Shown here: one piece after another, positions 17,303 to 26,422 of the stretch
Layout of the letters: each line of letters begins with the position of its first letter
How positions within the stretch are numbered: position 1 is the first letter of the stretch
NCBI RefSeq assembly: GCF_003363265.1
Contig: NZ_QRBF01000007.1
Coordinates: 186,001-250,000 of the forward strand
DNA from: Dyella psychrodurans
GTDB taxonomy: Bacteria > Pseudomonadota > Gammaproteobacteria > Xanthomonadales > Rhodanobacteraceae
DNA: 64,000 nt
Direction: 5' to 3'
Program-made: the position numbers and the translations under genes
Notes under the pieces: model-generated
The model's database searches: none
The model's input: only the letters and a program-made list of their open reading frames with translations
Told to the model about the DNA's origin: nothing

Positions 17303-18552
17303 TGCGTTGGCTCACATCCCTGGCTACGCGGCTGATGCCCGTGGCGTTCCTATTGATCGCTGCCGTATCCATCGCCCAATTCTGGTTGCAGCATGCGCCC
17401 AGCGGCAGCGCGCTGGATGGATTTGTCTCACGAACTGCCGATTTCCTGCATACGTACGCATGGTGGGAAATGGGCTTAGCCGCAGTGTTGTGGATGGTGT
17501 TTTTCATGGGGTATTTCCGCGAACGCCAACGCGTCGTGGATCCCGAGACAGATGATGGGGGCTGGATCATGGACATACTTGACCGTCTGACGAATCGTGC
17601 GGCGCTGGAAGCGAAACTCGCCGGGCAACCGGAAGCCGTTTTCATCGACGCCGAGCAACTGGCGATTACGCTTAAAAGCAAAGTCATTGGCCAGGATGGT
17701 GTTTGCGACGACATGGCAGCACAGATCCGCAGGCGATTGGCCCTGAAACAACGAGGCAAGCCCGTCGGCGTGTTTTTGCTTGCCGGGCCGCCCGGAACCG
17801 GCAAGACCTATCTGGCCAAATGCCTGAGCAATGCGTTGCAGCGCAAACTCCTGCATTTCGATATGACGCAGTTCTCGAGCGGTGGCCATGCCGCAACGCA
17901 GTTGTTCGGCTCAGCCAAGGGTTATGTCGGTTCAGATGTCTACGGGAAACTGACCGCCGGCCTGCGCGATGCACCCGATGCGGTGGTGTTACTCGACGAG
18001 ATCGAAAAAGCGCACCCCGATGTGCACAAGAACTTTCTCACCGCGTGGAACGATGGTTTCGTCACCGAGGCATCGGACGGCAAACAGATTTCAACAACGC
18101 AAGCAATATTCATCCTGACCACCAATGCAGCAACGGAAGCGTTGCAGTCATTCAGTGATCTGCACGCCAACGATCCGGATGAATTGCGGCGTACATCCGC
18201 CAATGCGTTGCGTGAGTCCGGCTTCGCGCCCGAGATCATCAATCGCATCGACCGCATCTTTGTCTTCAAGCCGCTTTCGGGTCTGGACGTCGCGCGCGTC
18301 ACCGCGCTTGAGATCGAGGCGATGATCAAGGGCTATGGGCTGGATGTAAGCCTTGGTGGCATCGATCCAGAACTACTCTTTGACATGATGCGCCGTCAGG
18401 GACGACTCGGTACGGCCGCTTCGGCGCGCGACCTGGTGCGTATTGCCGAAGAGTCGATCGCCGATACGCTGATTGAAGCGAAACAAAAGGGATTCACCCG
18501 CGTCGCGCTGGTCGCGGAGGGCGGCCGCGTCGTGGCGAGAGCGGAGTCATGA
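17302..18552 (+). CDS. membrane-anchored ClpB/ClpA-type AAA+ ATPase (AAA+ module gene B)
   Basis: A 416-residue protein with two N-terminal membrane helices (residues about 9-28 and 53-72) and one AAA+ domain of the Clp/HSP100 D2 type. It shows Walker A GPPGTGKT (162-169), Walker B VVLLDEIEKAHPDV (about 228-241), sensor-1 FILTTNAA, the arginine region INRIDRIFVF, and a C-terminal ClpB-D2-small-like domain. It lacks the Clp N-domain, the D1 ring, the M-domain and a recognisable ClpP-binding loop, so it is not ClpA, ClpB or ClpX. The membrane anchor and overlapping genes either side suggest an inner-membrane unfoldase or remodelling motor; function unknown. Confidence 0.85.
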   Translation: MRWLTSLATRLMPVAFLLIAAVSIAQFWLQHAPSGSALDGFVSRTADFLHTYAWWEMGLAAVLWMVFFMGYFRERQRVVDPETDDGGWIMDILDRLTNRAALEAKLAGQPEAVFIDAEQLAITLKSKVIGQDGVCDDMAAQIRRRLALKQRGKPVGVFLLAGPPGTGKTYLAKCLSNALQRKLLHFDMTQFSSGGHAATQLFGSAKGYVGSDVYGKLTAGLRDAPDAVVLLDEIEKAHPDVHKNFLTAWNDGFVTEASDGKQISTTQAIFILTTNAATEALQSFSDLHANDPDELRRTSANALRESGFAPEIINRIDRIFVFKPLSGLDVARVTALEIEAMIKGYGLDVSLGGIDPELLFDMMRRQGRLGTAASARDLVRIAEESIADTLIEAKQKGFTRVALVAEGGRVVARAES

Positions 18553-19583
18553 GTTCCATCATTCCCGAAACGCCCTTCGGCACCTTCAAACGCTTGTGGC
18601 AACGTGCGGCGGTGTGGCGTTTTTGCGGCATGTTGGCAGCCGTGCTGACTCTGATAGGTGTTCTTTCTTCCCACAAAACACCCGATAAGCCCGCCTCCCC
18701 ACCTGCAGGAGTCTCCGGACAAGCTTCATACACACCGCAAACGAATGGCGATGTATCAAAGGGCGTTGTCGTTGCACCACCGCCTGCCACCGCTACTTCA
18801 ACGACAGCCGGTGCAGCCAGTCAGCCGCTTGCTGCACCGAAAGTGCAAACCGCGAGCCTGTCGCTGGCTACCCCTGGCCACGCCACCAAGCCGGGCGAGC
18901 TCGATAGCGCATTAGGCGGGCGAAGCTATAGCGGCTCGGTCAACGTCGATGGTTACAAGGTGCCACTGCCTGCCGGGAACTGGGTCATTCTCTCCAGTGC
19001 CCACTACAAATCGCCTCAAGCAATGGGTGAACTCGTTTTCTTGGGACAGGTCCGGAACATGCAGCTCGTCGGCGGTGCCAGGGTTACGGCCTTGCACACG
19101 GTGAATCCGCCTGTTGCAGGGTTTCCGCCTAAGCTCAGCGGGTGCAATGGCGAAGATCGTATTGACCTGTATGCAGCTCCCGAAGCCACGGATCCCGATG
19201 GACATCAGGCCTGCTGGCTCATCAATAGTTTCTTTACGCCGCCACTGCGGCAATGGGCTGATTCGACCGTGAAAATAGACCGGCTTGATCGCGCCGTGGG
19301 AGGAGATCTCGCCGCAAAGGGTGTGAGCTATTCGCAGGATTTCCTCAGGATACGAATGACGCGAACGGAAAAGTGGGGCGTCCTTGAGGTTTCTTACCTG
19401 TTCAGTCCTGATGCCGCCGGTATCAAATCAAACGATGCAATTTCAGCCGCCGATACAGATTGGACCCGCGCAAATATCGGTCGTTACCCGGAAAAGCTCG
19501 CCTATCTTGAGAAAATGAAGCAGTGGGCTAACCAATTTTGGCCGGGCTTCAAGGCGGCTTTCAACACCGGCTCACCCAAGTAA
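18549..19583 (+). CDS. single-pass membrane protein with large periplasmic domain (AAA+ module gene C)
   Basis: A 344-residue protein of unknown function. One membrane helix (about residues 23-42, AVWRFCGMLAAVLTLIGVL) is followed by a low-complexity Pro/Ala/Thr linker to about residue 110 and then a globular domain of about 220 residues (SGSVNVDGYKVPLPAGNWVILSS onward) with two cysteines (LSGCNGED, HQACWLIN) that could form a disulfide in the periplasm. Its ATG overlaps the ATPase stop (ATGA). With genes A and B it makes a set that probably assembles across the inner membrane. Confidence 0.75.
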   Translation: MSSIIPETPFGTFKRLWQRAAVWRFCGMLAAVLTLIGVLSSHKTPDKPASPPAGVSGQASYTPQTNGDVSKGVVVAPPPATATSTTAGAASQPLAAPKVQTASLSLATPGHATKPGELDSALGGRSYSGSVNVDGYKVPLPAGNWVILSSAHYKSPQAMGELVFLGQVRNMQLVGGARVTALHTVNPPVAGFPPKLSGCNGEDRIDLYAAPEATDPDGHQACWLINSFFTPPLRQWADSTVKIDRLDRAVGGDLAAKGVSYSQDFLRIRMTRTEKWGVLEVSYLFSPDAAGIKSNDAISAADTDWTRANIGRYPEKLAYLEKMKQWANQFWPGFKAAFNTGSPK

Positions 19584-19634
19584 TCAACAAAAGACAGACA
19601 CAGACACATCGACTGCAGAAAGCCAAACGCCTGC

Positions 19635-20516
19635 TTAGCCTGCTGCAGACTCCCCGTATCGCCGCTGGCGCATCCACTTTGTGACAATCCACTTTTCGCC
19701 ACGCGTTACGGGCGAACCGCCGTGCAAGGTGAGGCGGTCGAGCTGGTTGTGGCTGTTGGTGTATTCGAAATAGACGGCTGAACCTTTTTTCGGCACGACT
19801 TCCAGGCCGATCTCGGGGAAGATGGTGGTGCCGCCCTCTTCGACCTCGTTCAAGTACATCACCATCGTGGACACGCGCTGGCCGCCGATGGTCATCTGCA
19901 CGTGGCTGCCCGGTTCTTCCGGCGGAAAGTAGTCGAAATGCGGCTTGTATTCGCCGCCTGTCCCGTAATGCAGCACCTGCAGGCCTTCGCCGTGATCGAC
20001 GGGGGAGTTCATGACTTCGGCGATGCGGCGATCGAGGCGGGCAATGAAGGGATCGGCGTTGATCTGAAAGAACGTGCCTTCGCTGCTGCGATCGGCGATC
20101 ACTTCGTGCTTGCCGCTGATGGGGTCCACGGTGGTGGAGCGATGCATCTTGTCGGCGGAGCGGCGGATGAGTTCGTCGCATTCCTCGATGCTCAGCACGC
20201 CGTCGAGCACGGCGATCATCGGATGTTTCACGCGCGTGACGATGCGCACGTCGCGATCGGATGTGCGGATCAGATTGCCGGCGGGAAGGCGCGGCTTTTC
20301 GTAGACGTAACCGGCAGCAACCCTGGGCAGCGCCTCGAAGGCTGGCGCCAAGGGGGCGCTGTCGGTCATGACGCCGTTGACGGCGGCGCGCGCGAATACC
20401 GGGTCGAAGTGATTGCGCACCATGTCGTCGATCAGCGATTGCGGTGCGCAGCCGCGTGCGAGGTTTTCGCGGATCCATTTTTGCCATTCGGGCGGCAGGT
20501 GCGTGATGGCGTTCAT
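19635..20516 (-). CDS. prolyl 4-hydroxylase-like 2OG-Fe(II) dioxygenase
   Basis: A 293-residue dioxygenase of the P4Hc family. The jelly-roll core has the Fe(II) ligands HFD (H193, D195 in EYKPHFDYF) and the distal His in LTLHGGSPV (H265), followed by the 2-oxoglutarate-binding Lys in RGEKW. The N-terminal 90 residues are helical and likely substrate binding. The start is ATG 20516 with GGAGAG upstream; a GTG directly before it is possible. The substrate (protein proline or another residue) is unknown. Confidence 0.88.
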   Translation of the reverse strand: MNAITHLPPEWQKWIRENLARGCAPQSLIDDMVRNHFDPVFARAAVNGVMTDSAPLAPAFEALPRVAAGYVYEKPRLPAGNLIRTSDRDVRIVTRVKHPMIAVLDGVLSIEECDELIRRSADKMHRSTTVDPISGKHEVIADRSSEGTFFQINADPFIARLDRRIAEVMNSPVDHGEGLQVLHYGTGGEYKPHFDYFPPEEPGSHVQMTIGGQRVSTMVMYLNEVEEGGTTIFPEIGLEVVPKKGSAVYFEYTNSHNQLDRLTLHGGSPVTRGEKWIVTKWMRQRRYGESAAG

Positions 20517-20641
20517 CACAGACTCTCCAATCCACAGCGTTGTTGGTTCGGCAGTATCGCGCTACCGGCCAGCATACTGGCAGAGCTTTTTGCCCGATTG
20601 TGATCCTGTTTGGTACCCGTGTGTAAGTACGGCAAAGCGCG

Positions 20642-20662
20642 CTCCCCTGCTGCGCAGGGGAG
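20642..20662. repeat. stem-loop of the CCCCTGC repeat type
   Basis: CTCCCCTG and CAGGGGAG form a perfect 8-bp stem with a 5-nt loop just after the oligopeptidase A stop codon. There is no T tract, so termination is uncertain. The sequence is related to the paired elements at 25172-25275. Confidence 0.5.
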
Positions 20663-20673
20663 GCTCGGGACGT

Positions 20674-22731
20674 TCAGGCGAGTCCGTGGCTGCGCAGAAG
20701 AGCGTCGGGCTCAGGTCTGCGGCCACGGAATGCGACGAAGCTTTCCAGAGCGGGACGGCTGGCGCCGACGGCCAGGATTTCGTGGCGGAAGCGCCCGCCG
20801 GTGGAAGCGTCGATCACGCTGCCGCCGTTGGCGGCGTGCTCCTCGAACGCACCGAAAGCATCCGCGCTGAGCAGCTCCGCCCACAGATAGCTGTAATAGC
20901 CGGCCGCGTAGCCACCCGCGAAAATGTGGCTGAAGGCGTGCGGAAAACGCTGCCAGGCCGGCGGATGCAATACCGCCACTTCGCTGCGCGCCTGCTCCAG
21001 GACATCCAGCGTGCGCGCACCCTTCGCCGGGTCGTACTCCAGATGCAGCAGGAAGTCGAACAGCGCGAACTCGAGCTGGCGCACCAGGAACAGACCGGCA
21101 TGGAAGTGACGCGCGGCCAGCATGCGCTCGAAGAGTTCATCGGGCAGGCGTTCGCCGCTTTGCCAATGTTTGGCAAAGAGATCGAGCGCTTCGCGGTTCC
21201 AGCCGAAGTTCTCCATGAACTGGCTGGGCAGTTCCACCGCATCCCACTCCACGCCGTCGATGCCGCCGACGGAAGGCAAGGGCACTTCGGTGAGCAGGTG
21301 ATGGAAACCGTGGCCGAATTCGTGGAACAGCGTCAGGACGTCGTCGTGCGTGAGCAGTGCCGGGCGTCCCTCGGTCGGCGGCGCGAAGTTGCAGGTAAGG
21401 AACGCCACCGGCAACTGCGATTGCGCGCCATCGTCGAAACGCGCGCGGCACACGTCCATCCATGCACCACCGCGTTTGCCGTTGCGCGCGTAGAGATCGA
21501 TGTAGGCGCCGGCGAAGATGCGTCCATCCGCGTCGACGACGTCGTAGTAGCGAACGTCCGGATGCCAGACGTCGACGCCGTCGCGTGGACGCAGCGTGAT
21601 GCCATAGAGCCGATGCACCAGACCGAACAGGCCGTCGATCACGGCGGGCAGCGGGAAGTAGGGCTTGAGCTGTTCTTCGTCCAGCGCGTATTGCTTCTGG
21701 CGCAGCTTTTCCGATGCGTACCCGACATCCCACGCTTCGAGATTGTCGAGCTTGAGTTCGTTCGATGCGAATTCGCGCAGCGTGGCGAGTTCTTTCTGCG
21801 CAACGGGCTTTGCGCGCGCAGCGAGATCGCGCAGGAACGCGAGCACGTCGTTCGGTGCGCTGGCCATCTTCGTCGCCAGCGATTCTTCCGCGGCGGTGGC
21901 GAAGCCCAGCAGCTGCGCGGCTTCATGGCGCAAGGCCATGATCTGCTCGATGCGCGCGGTGTTGTCGTATTTGCCCGCATCCGGGCCCTGGTCGGAGGCG
22001 CGGGTCTGATAGGCCCAGTAGACGCGCTCGCGCAGGCCACGGTTGTCGGCGTAGCTCATCACCGCCTGCACGCTCGGTTGCTTGAGCGTGACGAGATAAC
22101 CGTCGAGCCCCTTGTCCTTGGCGTACTGGCGCAACACCGCGCGGCCGGATTCGGGAATACCGGCGATATCGCGCTCGTCGGTGATGTGCTCGTGCCAGGC
22201 GTCCGTGGCGTCGAGCACGGCGTTGGAAAATTCGGTGGACAGCTTGCTCAGTTCCACACCGATTTCGCGGAAGCGCGAACGCGCCGGTTCTTCCAGCGCG
22301 ACACCCGACAACTTGAAATCGCGCAGCGCGTGTTCGACCAAGGCGCGTTGCGGACGCGACAGCGCAGAAAATCCCGGTGCATCGGCCACGGCCTGCACGG
22401 CAGCATAAAGGTCGCGGTTCTGGCCGACTTCGAGCGCGTGATCGGTGAGCTTTTCTTCGGCCGGTCCGTAGACCTTGCGCAGCGCTTCGCTGTCGGCCAC
22501 CGAATGCAGATGCGATACCGGCGACCATGCGTGCGCGATGCGTTGTTCGATCCGCTCCTGCGGCAGCATCACCGACGCGAAATCGTGCTGCGCGCCCGGT
22601 ACCGTCAGCGCGGCAATGCCGGCGCGGCTCTCGGCCAGCAGGGCATCGATCGCCGGGGTGACCTGATCGGGGTGGATCTGCGAAAACGCCGGGAGGGCGT
22701 CGTCGGCCAACAGGGGATTGTCGTGGCTCAT
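20674..22731 (-). CDS. prlC: oligopeptidase A (M3 metallopeptidase)
   Basis: A 685-residue cytoplasmic zinc oligopeptidase of the M3A family, degrading short peptides including cleaved signal peptides. LFHEFGHGFHHLL carries the HExxH zinc motif (HEFGH 470-474), with the third ligand Glu in GVEWDAVELPSQFMENF. Length matches E. coli OpdA (about 680). AAGGAG precedes the ATG at 22731; the frame continues far upstream only as a shadow of the divergent patatin gene. Confidence 0.95.
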   Translation of the reverse strand: MSHDNPLLADDALPAFSQIHPDQVTPAIDALLAESRAGIAALTVPGAQHDFASVMLPQERIEQRIAHAWSPVSHLHSVADSEALRKVYGPAEEKLTDHALEVGQNRDLYAAVQAVADAPGFSALSRPQRALVEHALRDFKLSGVALEEPARSRFREIGVELSKLSTEFSNAVLDATDAWHEHITDERDIAGIPESGRAVLRQYAKDKGLDGYLVTLKQPSVQAVMSYADNRGLRERVYWAYQTRASDQGPDAGKYDNTARIEQIMALRHEAAQLLGFATAAEESLATKMASAPNDVLAFLRDLAARAKPVAQKELATLREFASNELKLDNLEAWDVGYASEKLRQKQYALDEEQLKPYFPLPAVIDGLFGLVHRLYGITLRPRDGVDVWHPDVRYYDVVDADGRIFAGAYIDLYARNGKRGGAWMDVCRARFDDGAQSQLPVAFLTCNFAPPTEGRPALLTHDDVLTLFHEFGHGFHHLLTEVPLPSVGGIDGVEWDAVELPSQFMENFGWNREALDLFAKHWQSGERLPDELFERMLAARHFHAGLFLVRQLEFALFDFLLHLEYDPAKGARTLDVLEQARSEVAVLHPPAWQRFPHAFSHIFAGGYAAGYYSYLWAELLSADAFGAFEEHAANGGSVIDASTGGRFRHEILAVGASRPALESFVAFRGRRPEPDALLRSHGLA

Positions 22732-22857
22732 GGGTACTCCTTCTGACCTGACAGGGTGCTGTCGGCACGCATCGAAATCAAGCCGGAAGACGTCACATTC
22801 GAGATCCCATGCGGGCAAGGCGGACGGCGCCATCGCCGGCGTCGTACCATCGTGCGC

Positions 22858-24621
22858 ATGCTGCCTGCCGATGTCCCCGCCCTGATCGGTCGCATTCCGC
22901 TTTTTGCGCATCTGAACGACGCGCAACGGACTGCGCTTGCTGGCAACTTGCAGTGGATCTGCCTGCCTGGCGGGCAATACCTGATCCGCGTCGGCGAAAC
23001 GGCCGAAGCCCTGTATTTGCTCCGCAGCGGAAGCCTCGGCGTCTTCGAAGGCCCCACCGATCTGATCCGCCAGATTTCCGCGGACGATTGCGTGGGCGAA
23101 ATCAGCCTGCTCAGCGGCGAGGCGTTTCGTTACAACGTGCGCGCGTTGCGCGACTCGGAATTGCTGCGGCTCGATCGCGAGGTATTCGAGCATCTGATCG
23201 AACGGCATCCTCGCGCCATGCTCGACGTGGCGAGGCAGGCGATGGACCGGCTGGTTCGCCGCGAGCGCCACGTCGAGCCACCGGACAAACCGCGCACTTT
23301 CGCGATTCTGCCGGTCGACAACGGCGTGCCGGTGCGCGGCCTTGCCATGCAATTGGCGCAGGCGCTGGAATCGTTCGGCAGCTGCGCGGTGATCGACGCC
23401 AAACACGGCGCAAACCGCGGCAGCGACTGGTTCGCCGAGCGCGAGGCGAACGTGCGCTTCGTGATCTATCTGGACAGCACGGGCGATGCGTCGTGGCGCT
23501 TGCGCTGCCTGCGCCAGGCCGACGTGCTGTTGCTGCCCGCGCTGGCGGCACAGGAAGCACGACCTTGGCCGGAAGCCGCGCCGGGCCATCCCGCGCGCGT
23601 GCGGCATCGACCACGCCATCTATTGCTGATGCATGCCGCGCATCGCGTGTTGCCGGGTTCCGCGCGCCGCTGGCGCGCGCAATTCAGCGGCGAGATACAG
23701 CATCACCACATTTGCGGCGAGGGCGATATTCCGCGCATCGCGCGACTCATCAGCGGCCATGGTCGCGGCCTGGTGCTGGCGGGCGGTGGCGCGCGCGGGC
23801 TGGCGCACCTGGGTGCCTTGCGCGCGCTGCGCGAGGCCGGGCACCCATTCGATGCGATCGGCGGCACGAGTATCGGCGCGATCATCGGCGCGGGCGTCGC
23901 CAACATGTGGGACACCGACGAAATGACGCGCATCTTTTACGAAGCCTTCGTGCGCGGCAAACCGTTGTCGGACTGGACGCTGCCGTTCGTGGCGCTCACG
24001 CGCGGGCGCCGTGCGGCGATCATGCTGCGACGCGCTTTCGGCGCGCTGGACATCGAGGATCTGGAGCTGCCGTTCTTCTGCGTCTCGACCAATCTTTCCG
24101 GCCAGGGACGCGTGGTGCACAGGCATGGGCCGTTGTGGTTGTGGCTGCGCGCGACGAGTTCGATTCCCGGCATTCTGCCGCCGGTGCTGCATCACGGGCA
24201 GGTCTACGTGGACGGCGCGCTGGTCGACAACCTTCCCACCGATGTGATGGCCGAGGATGGCATCGCGCACATCACCGCAGTGGCGATTCGCGCCGACATC
24301 GAATTGCGCGCGCAGACGGAGGAGTTCGCCACGCCGCCCTGGTGGCGACTGTGGATGCGCCAGCGCCGCGGCACGGGCTGGCCCGGCATTGTTTCCACGC
24401 TGACGCGCGCGGCCATGGTCAACAGCGAGGAGACCAGCGTGCATTGCATCGAGCGCGCGGATCTCCTGATCACGCCGCCGCTGGAACATGTCGGCATGCT
24501 CGACTGGAAAGACTGGCGGTCGGCGGTGGAATCGGGTTACCGGGAAGCCATGCGTGTGCTCGAGGCGCGCGAACGCGAAGGGTCGTCGTCCGGCAACGAG
24601 AACCTTACGACCAGCGGATAG
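22858..24621 (+). CDS. patatin-like phospholipase with cyclic nucleotide-binding domain (NTE/RssA type)
   Basis: A 587-residue protein with an N-terminal cyclic-nucleotide-binding domain (residues about 5-120; LRSGSLGVFEG and VGEISLLSGEAFRYNVRA), a middle region about 140-290 and a C-terminal patatin domain. The latter shows the oxyanion motif GGGARG, the nucleophile GTSIG (S338) and the catalytic Asp in VDGALVDNLP (D452). This is the architecture of bacterial neuropathy-target-esterase relatives, which hydrolyse lysophospholipids. Start ATG 22858; a GTG two codons earlier is possible. The gene is divergent from prlC. Confidence 0.9.
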   Translation: MLPADVPALIGRIPLFAHLNDAQRTALAGNLQWICLPGGQYLIRVGETAEALYLLRSGSLGVFEGPTDLIRQISADDCVGEISLLSGEAFRYNVRALRDSELLRLDREVFEHLIERHPRAMLDVARQAMDRLVRRERHVEPPDKPRTFAILPVDNGVPVRGLAMQLAQALESFGSCAVIDAKHGANRGSDWFAEREANVRFVIYLDSTGDASWRLRCLRQADVLLLPALAAQEARPWPEAAPGHPARVRHRPRHLLLMHAAHRVLPGSARRWRAQFSGEIQHHHICGEGDIPRIARLISGHGRGLVLAGGGARGLAHLGALRALREAGHPFDAIGGTSIGAIIGAGVANMWDTDEMTRIFYEAFVRGKPLSDWTLPFVALTRGRRAAIMLRRAFGALDIEDLELPFFCVSTNLSGQGRVVHRHGPLWLWLRATSSIPGILPPVLHHGQVYVDGALVDNLPTDVMAEDGIAHITAVAIRADIELRAQTEEFATPPWWRLWMRQRRGTGWPGIVSTLTRAAMVNSEETSVHCIERADLLITPPLEHVGMLDWKDWRSAVESGYREAMRVLEAREREGSSSGNENLTTSG

Positions 24622-24630
24622 AATGCGCGC

Positions 24631-25164
24631 ATGAACGCCATACGCAGTTACAAGGGCATCACGCCCACCCTGGGTGCCCGCGCCTATGTCGATCCGGCCG
24701 CGACCGTGATCGGCGATGTCGTGCTGGGCGACGATGTCTCGATCTGGCCCGGCGCGGTGCTGCGCGGCGACGTGCATTACATCCGCATTGGTGCGCGCAG
24801 CAATGTGCAGGACGGCACGGTCGTGCATGTGACGCACGACGGCCCTTATTCGCCCGGCGGTTTTCCCACCATCGTCGGCGAGGGCGTGACGATCGGTCAT
24901 GCCGCGGTGATTCATGCGTGCACGATCGAGGATTACTGCCTGATCGGCATGCATGCCACCGTGCTCGACGGCGCCACGATCAAGAAATACGGTTTTGTCG
25001 GCGCCGGCAGCGTGGTGCCGCCCGGCAAAGTGGTCGGCGAGCGTGAGCTATGGCTGGGCAATCCGGCCCAGCGCGTGCGCCTGCTTACCGACAAGCAGAT
25101 CGAACAGCTGCACTATTCCGCCGATCACTATGTGCGCTTGAAGGACGCTTACCTTGCCGGCTGA
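24631..25164 (+). CDS. gamma-carbonic anhydrase family protein
   Basis: A 177-residue left-handed beta-helix protein of the YrdA/gamma-carbonic anhydrase-like family. Hexapeptide repeats run from about residue 15 to 140, and the potential metal-ligand histidines are visible in VVHVTHD and GHAAVIHAC. Many family members have no measured CA activity, so carbonic anhydrase is a family label. The start is 9 nt after the patatin stop, so the two are co-transcribed. Confidence 0.9.
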   Translation: MNAIRSYKGITPTLGARAYVDPAATVIGDVVLGDDVSIWPGAVLRGDVHYIRIGARSNVQDGTVVHVTHDGPYSPGGFPTIVGEGVTIGHAAVIHACTIEDYCLIGMHATVLDGATIKKYGFVGAGSVVPPGKVVGERELWLGNPAQRVRLLTDKQIEQLHYSADHYVRLKDAYLAG

Positions 25165-25171
25165 ACTTTCT

Positions 25172-25275
25172 CCCTCCCCTGCTTGCAGGGGAGGGTTGGG
25201 GAGGGGTTAGGCAATCTTGCGTCGAGGCAGGCGCGTGCGACCCCCTCCCAGCCTCCCCCTGCAAGCAGGGGGAGG
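25172..25275. repeat. inverted pair of CCCCTGC-type palindromes
   Basis: Two hairpins face each other: 25172-25195 (11-bp perfect arms, TT loop) and 25252-25275 (11-bp perfect arms, AA loop). Their G-rich flanks are also inverted copies, so the whole is one long imperfect inverted repeat with a 56-nt centre. It lies between convergent genes and resembles BIME-like intergenic repeats. It could also terminate transcription from both sides. Confidence 0.7.
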
Positions 25276-25367
25276 AGCAAATTCGGAATGTCGTTTATTT
25301 CTGCGTGTTGCTGCCACGCTTTCAGCAGCGCCCTGCATCAGCTGCGGTCTTGCCACGGCACTGTCGG

Positions 25368-25892
25368 TCAGTTGGCGCTTTGTCCACCCGCCGCTTGTTG
25401 AGCCTGAATGCGTGCAGCCTCGGCTTCGTGGCTGCGGCGCTCGATCACGCGTTGCGCGTCAAGCACGCTGCCGAGCAGCGCCAGCTTGTAGTTGTGGGGA
25501 TCGTACATGCGCAGCAGCGACAACTCGCGCTGCGCCTCGTCGAGGTCGCCACCATTGATGGTGTTTTCGACGACGTCGCAGGCCGGCTTGAACATGTCGC
25601 GCAGGCGCTCCAGCGCGGTCGAATTGTTCGGATCGAGCTGGAGCACGCTGAAGTAGAACTCGTACATGTTGCTGCCCACCGGCGCGAGCAGGCGCTTTTC
25701 CTGATAGGCGCTGTCCGCCAGGCCAAGCATGATGCCCACGTCGCTGCCATCGTTGGCGGTGTGCCCCGTGGATTTGCTGCCTATCGAAGCATGCGCATAC
25801 CAGAAAACGCCACCGGCAATCGCCAGCAATGCGGCGAGCGACACGAGAAGCAAACCGCGCCGGCCGGGCACGGTGGAAATGGAAGATGACAT
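25368..25892 (-). CDS. hypothetical single-pass membrane protein with TPR-like periplasmic part
   Basis: A 174-residue protein with one N-terminal membrane helix (about 13-33) and a helical periplasmic domain (ADSAYQEKRLLAPVGSNMYEFYFSVLQLDPNN, then GDLDEAQRELSLLRMYDPHNYKLALL) that looks like degenerate TPR repeats. I associate this pattern with the helical part of some xanthomonad TonB-like energy-transducer proteins, but no TonB C-terminal domain is present. Specific function unknown. Confidence 0.65.
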   Translation of the reverse strand: MSSSISTVPGRRGLLLVSLAALLAIAGGVFWYAHASIGSKSTGHTANDGSDVGIMLGLADSAYQEKRLLAPVGSNMYEFYFSVLQLDPNNSTALERLRDMFKPACDVVENTINGGDLDEAQRELSLLRMYDPHNYKLALLGSVLDAQRVIERRSHEAEAARIQAQQAAGGQSAN

Positions 25893-26026
25893 GACACCTG
25901 CACGATGACGGGGACTTCGGAAGCAACCGCCCGTACTGAAGCGTATTGCTGCTATCGCGTCAGGTTAGTCATCCAACATGTCAGCAAAATGACTCAGGCT
26001 GTCGAATATGACAGCTTCGTCATGTA

Positions 26027-26323
26027 TCAGTGGAAGTCGCCGCCGATGATGTGGCCGTCCTTGTCCAACTGCGGAAAGAAGCGGCTGTTGTCGTAGCGGA
26101 TTTCCATGGTGCTGATCATGCCCGGCAGCATCAGCACCACGCCGGGATACATCTTCTTGAACTGATCGGCGGTCGGATGCGTGGCGATGAACGACTCGAA
26201 GCCTGCCAGGTCGTTGACGCCCTTCTTGTCGACCCGTGTGCCATCCGGACGCGTGGCGTGATGGCAGCCACTGAGCGCGACAACCACGCCAAGGACGGAA
26301 AGTGCGAGCAAACGGGTACGCAT
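26027..26323 (-). CDS. small lipoprotein
   Basis: A 98-residue probable lipoprotein: MRTRLLALSVLGVVVALSGC ends in a lipobox with the acylated Cys at 20. The mature part (about 78 residues, ending IRYDNSRFFPQLDKDGHIIGGDFH) has no domain I recognise. The ATG at 26323 follows a GGAG at 9 nt. It reads leftward, upstream of the TPR-like protein and about 130 nt away, possibly a separate unit. Confidence 0.7.
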   Translation of the reverse strand: MRTRLLALSVLGVVVALSGCHHATRPDGTRVDKKGVNDLAGFESFIATHPTADQFKKMYPGVVLMLPGMISTMEIRYDNSRFFPQLDKDGHIIGGDFH

Positions 26324-26422
26324 CGGTAAAGACTCCGTGGAACGAAACATGCAGGGTCAGGTACCGACAAAGCTAGCATGCCGGTGCCGCCGCAGCTATC
26401 CGCGGCGGCGCCGGTTGTTCAA

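Noticed and set aside
17302-18552. Assigning the AAA+ ATPase as clpX, clpA or ftsH
   Set aside because: No zinc-binding domain or ClpP loop (clpX), no double ring (clpA/clpB) and no HExxH protease domain (ftsH); the two membrane helices fit none of the Clp proteins.
20413-22746. 777-codon plus-strand open frame opposite prlC
   Set aside because: Mirror of the M3 peptidase codons with no motif of its own; spans an intergenic gap and two genes on the other strand.
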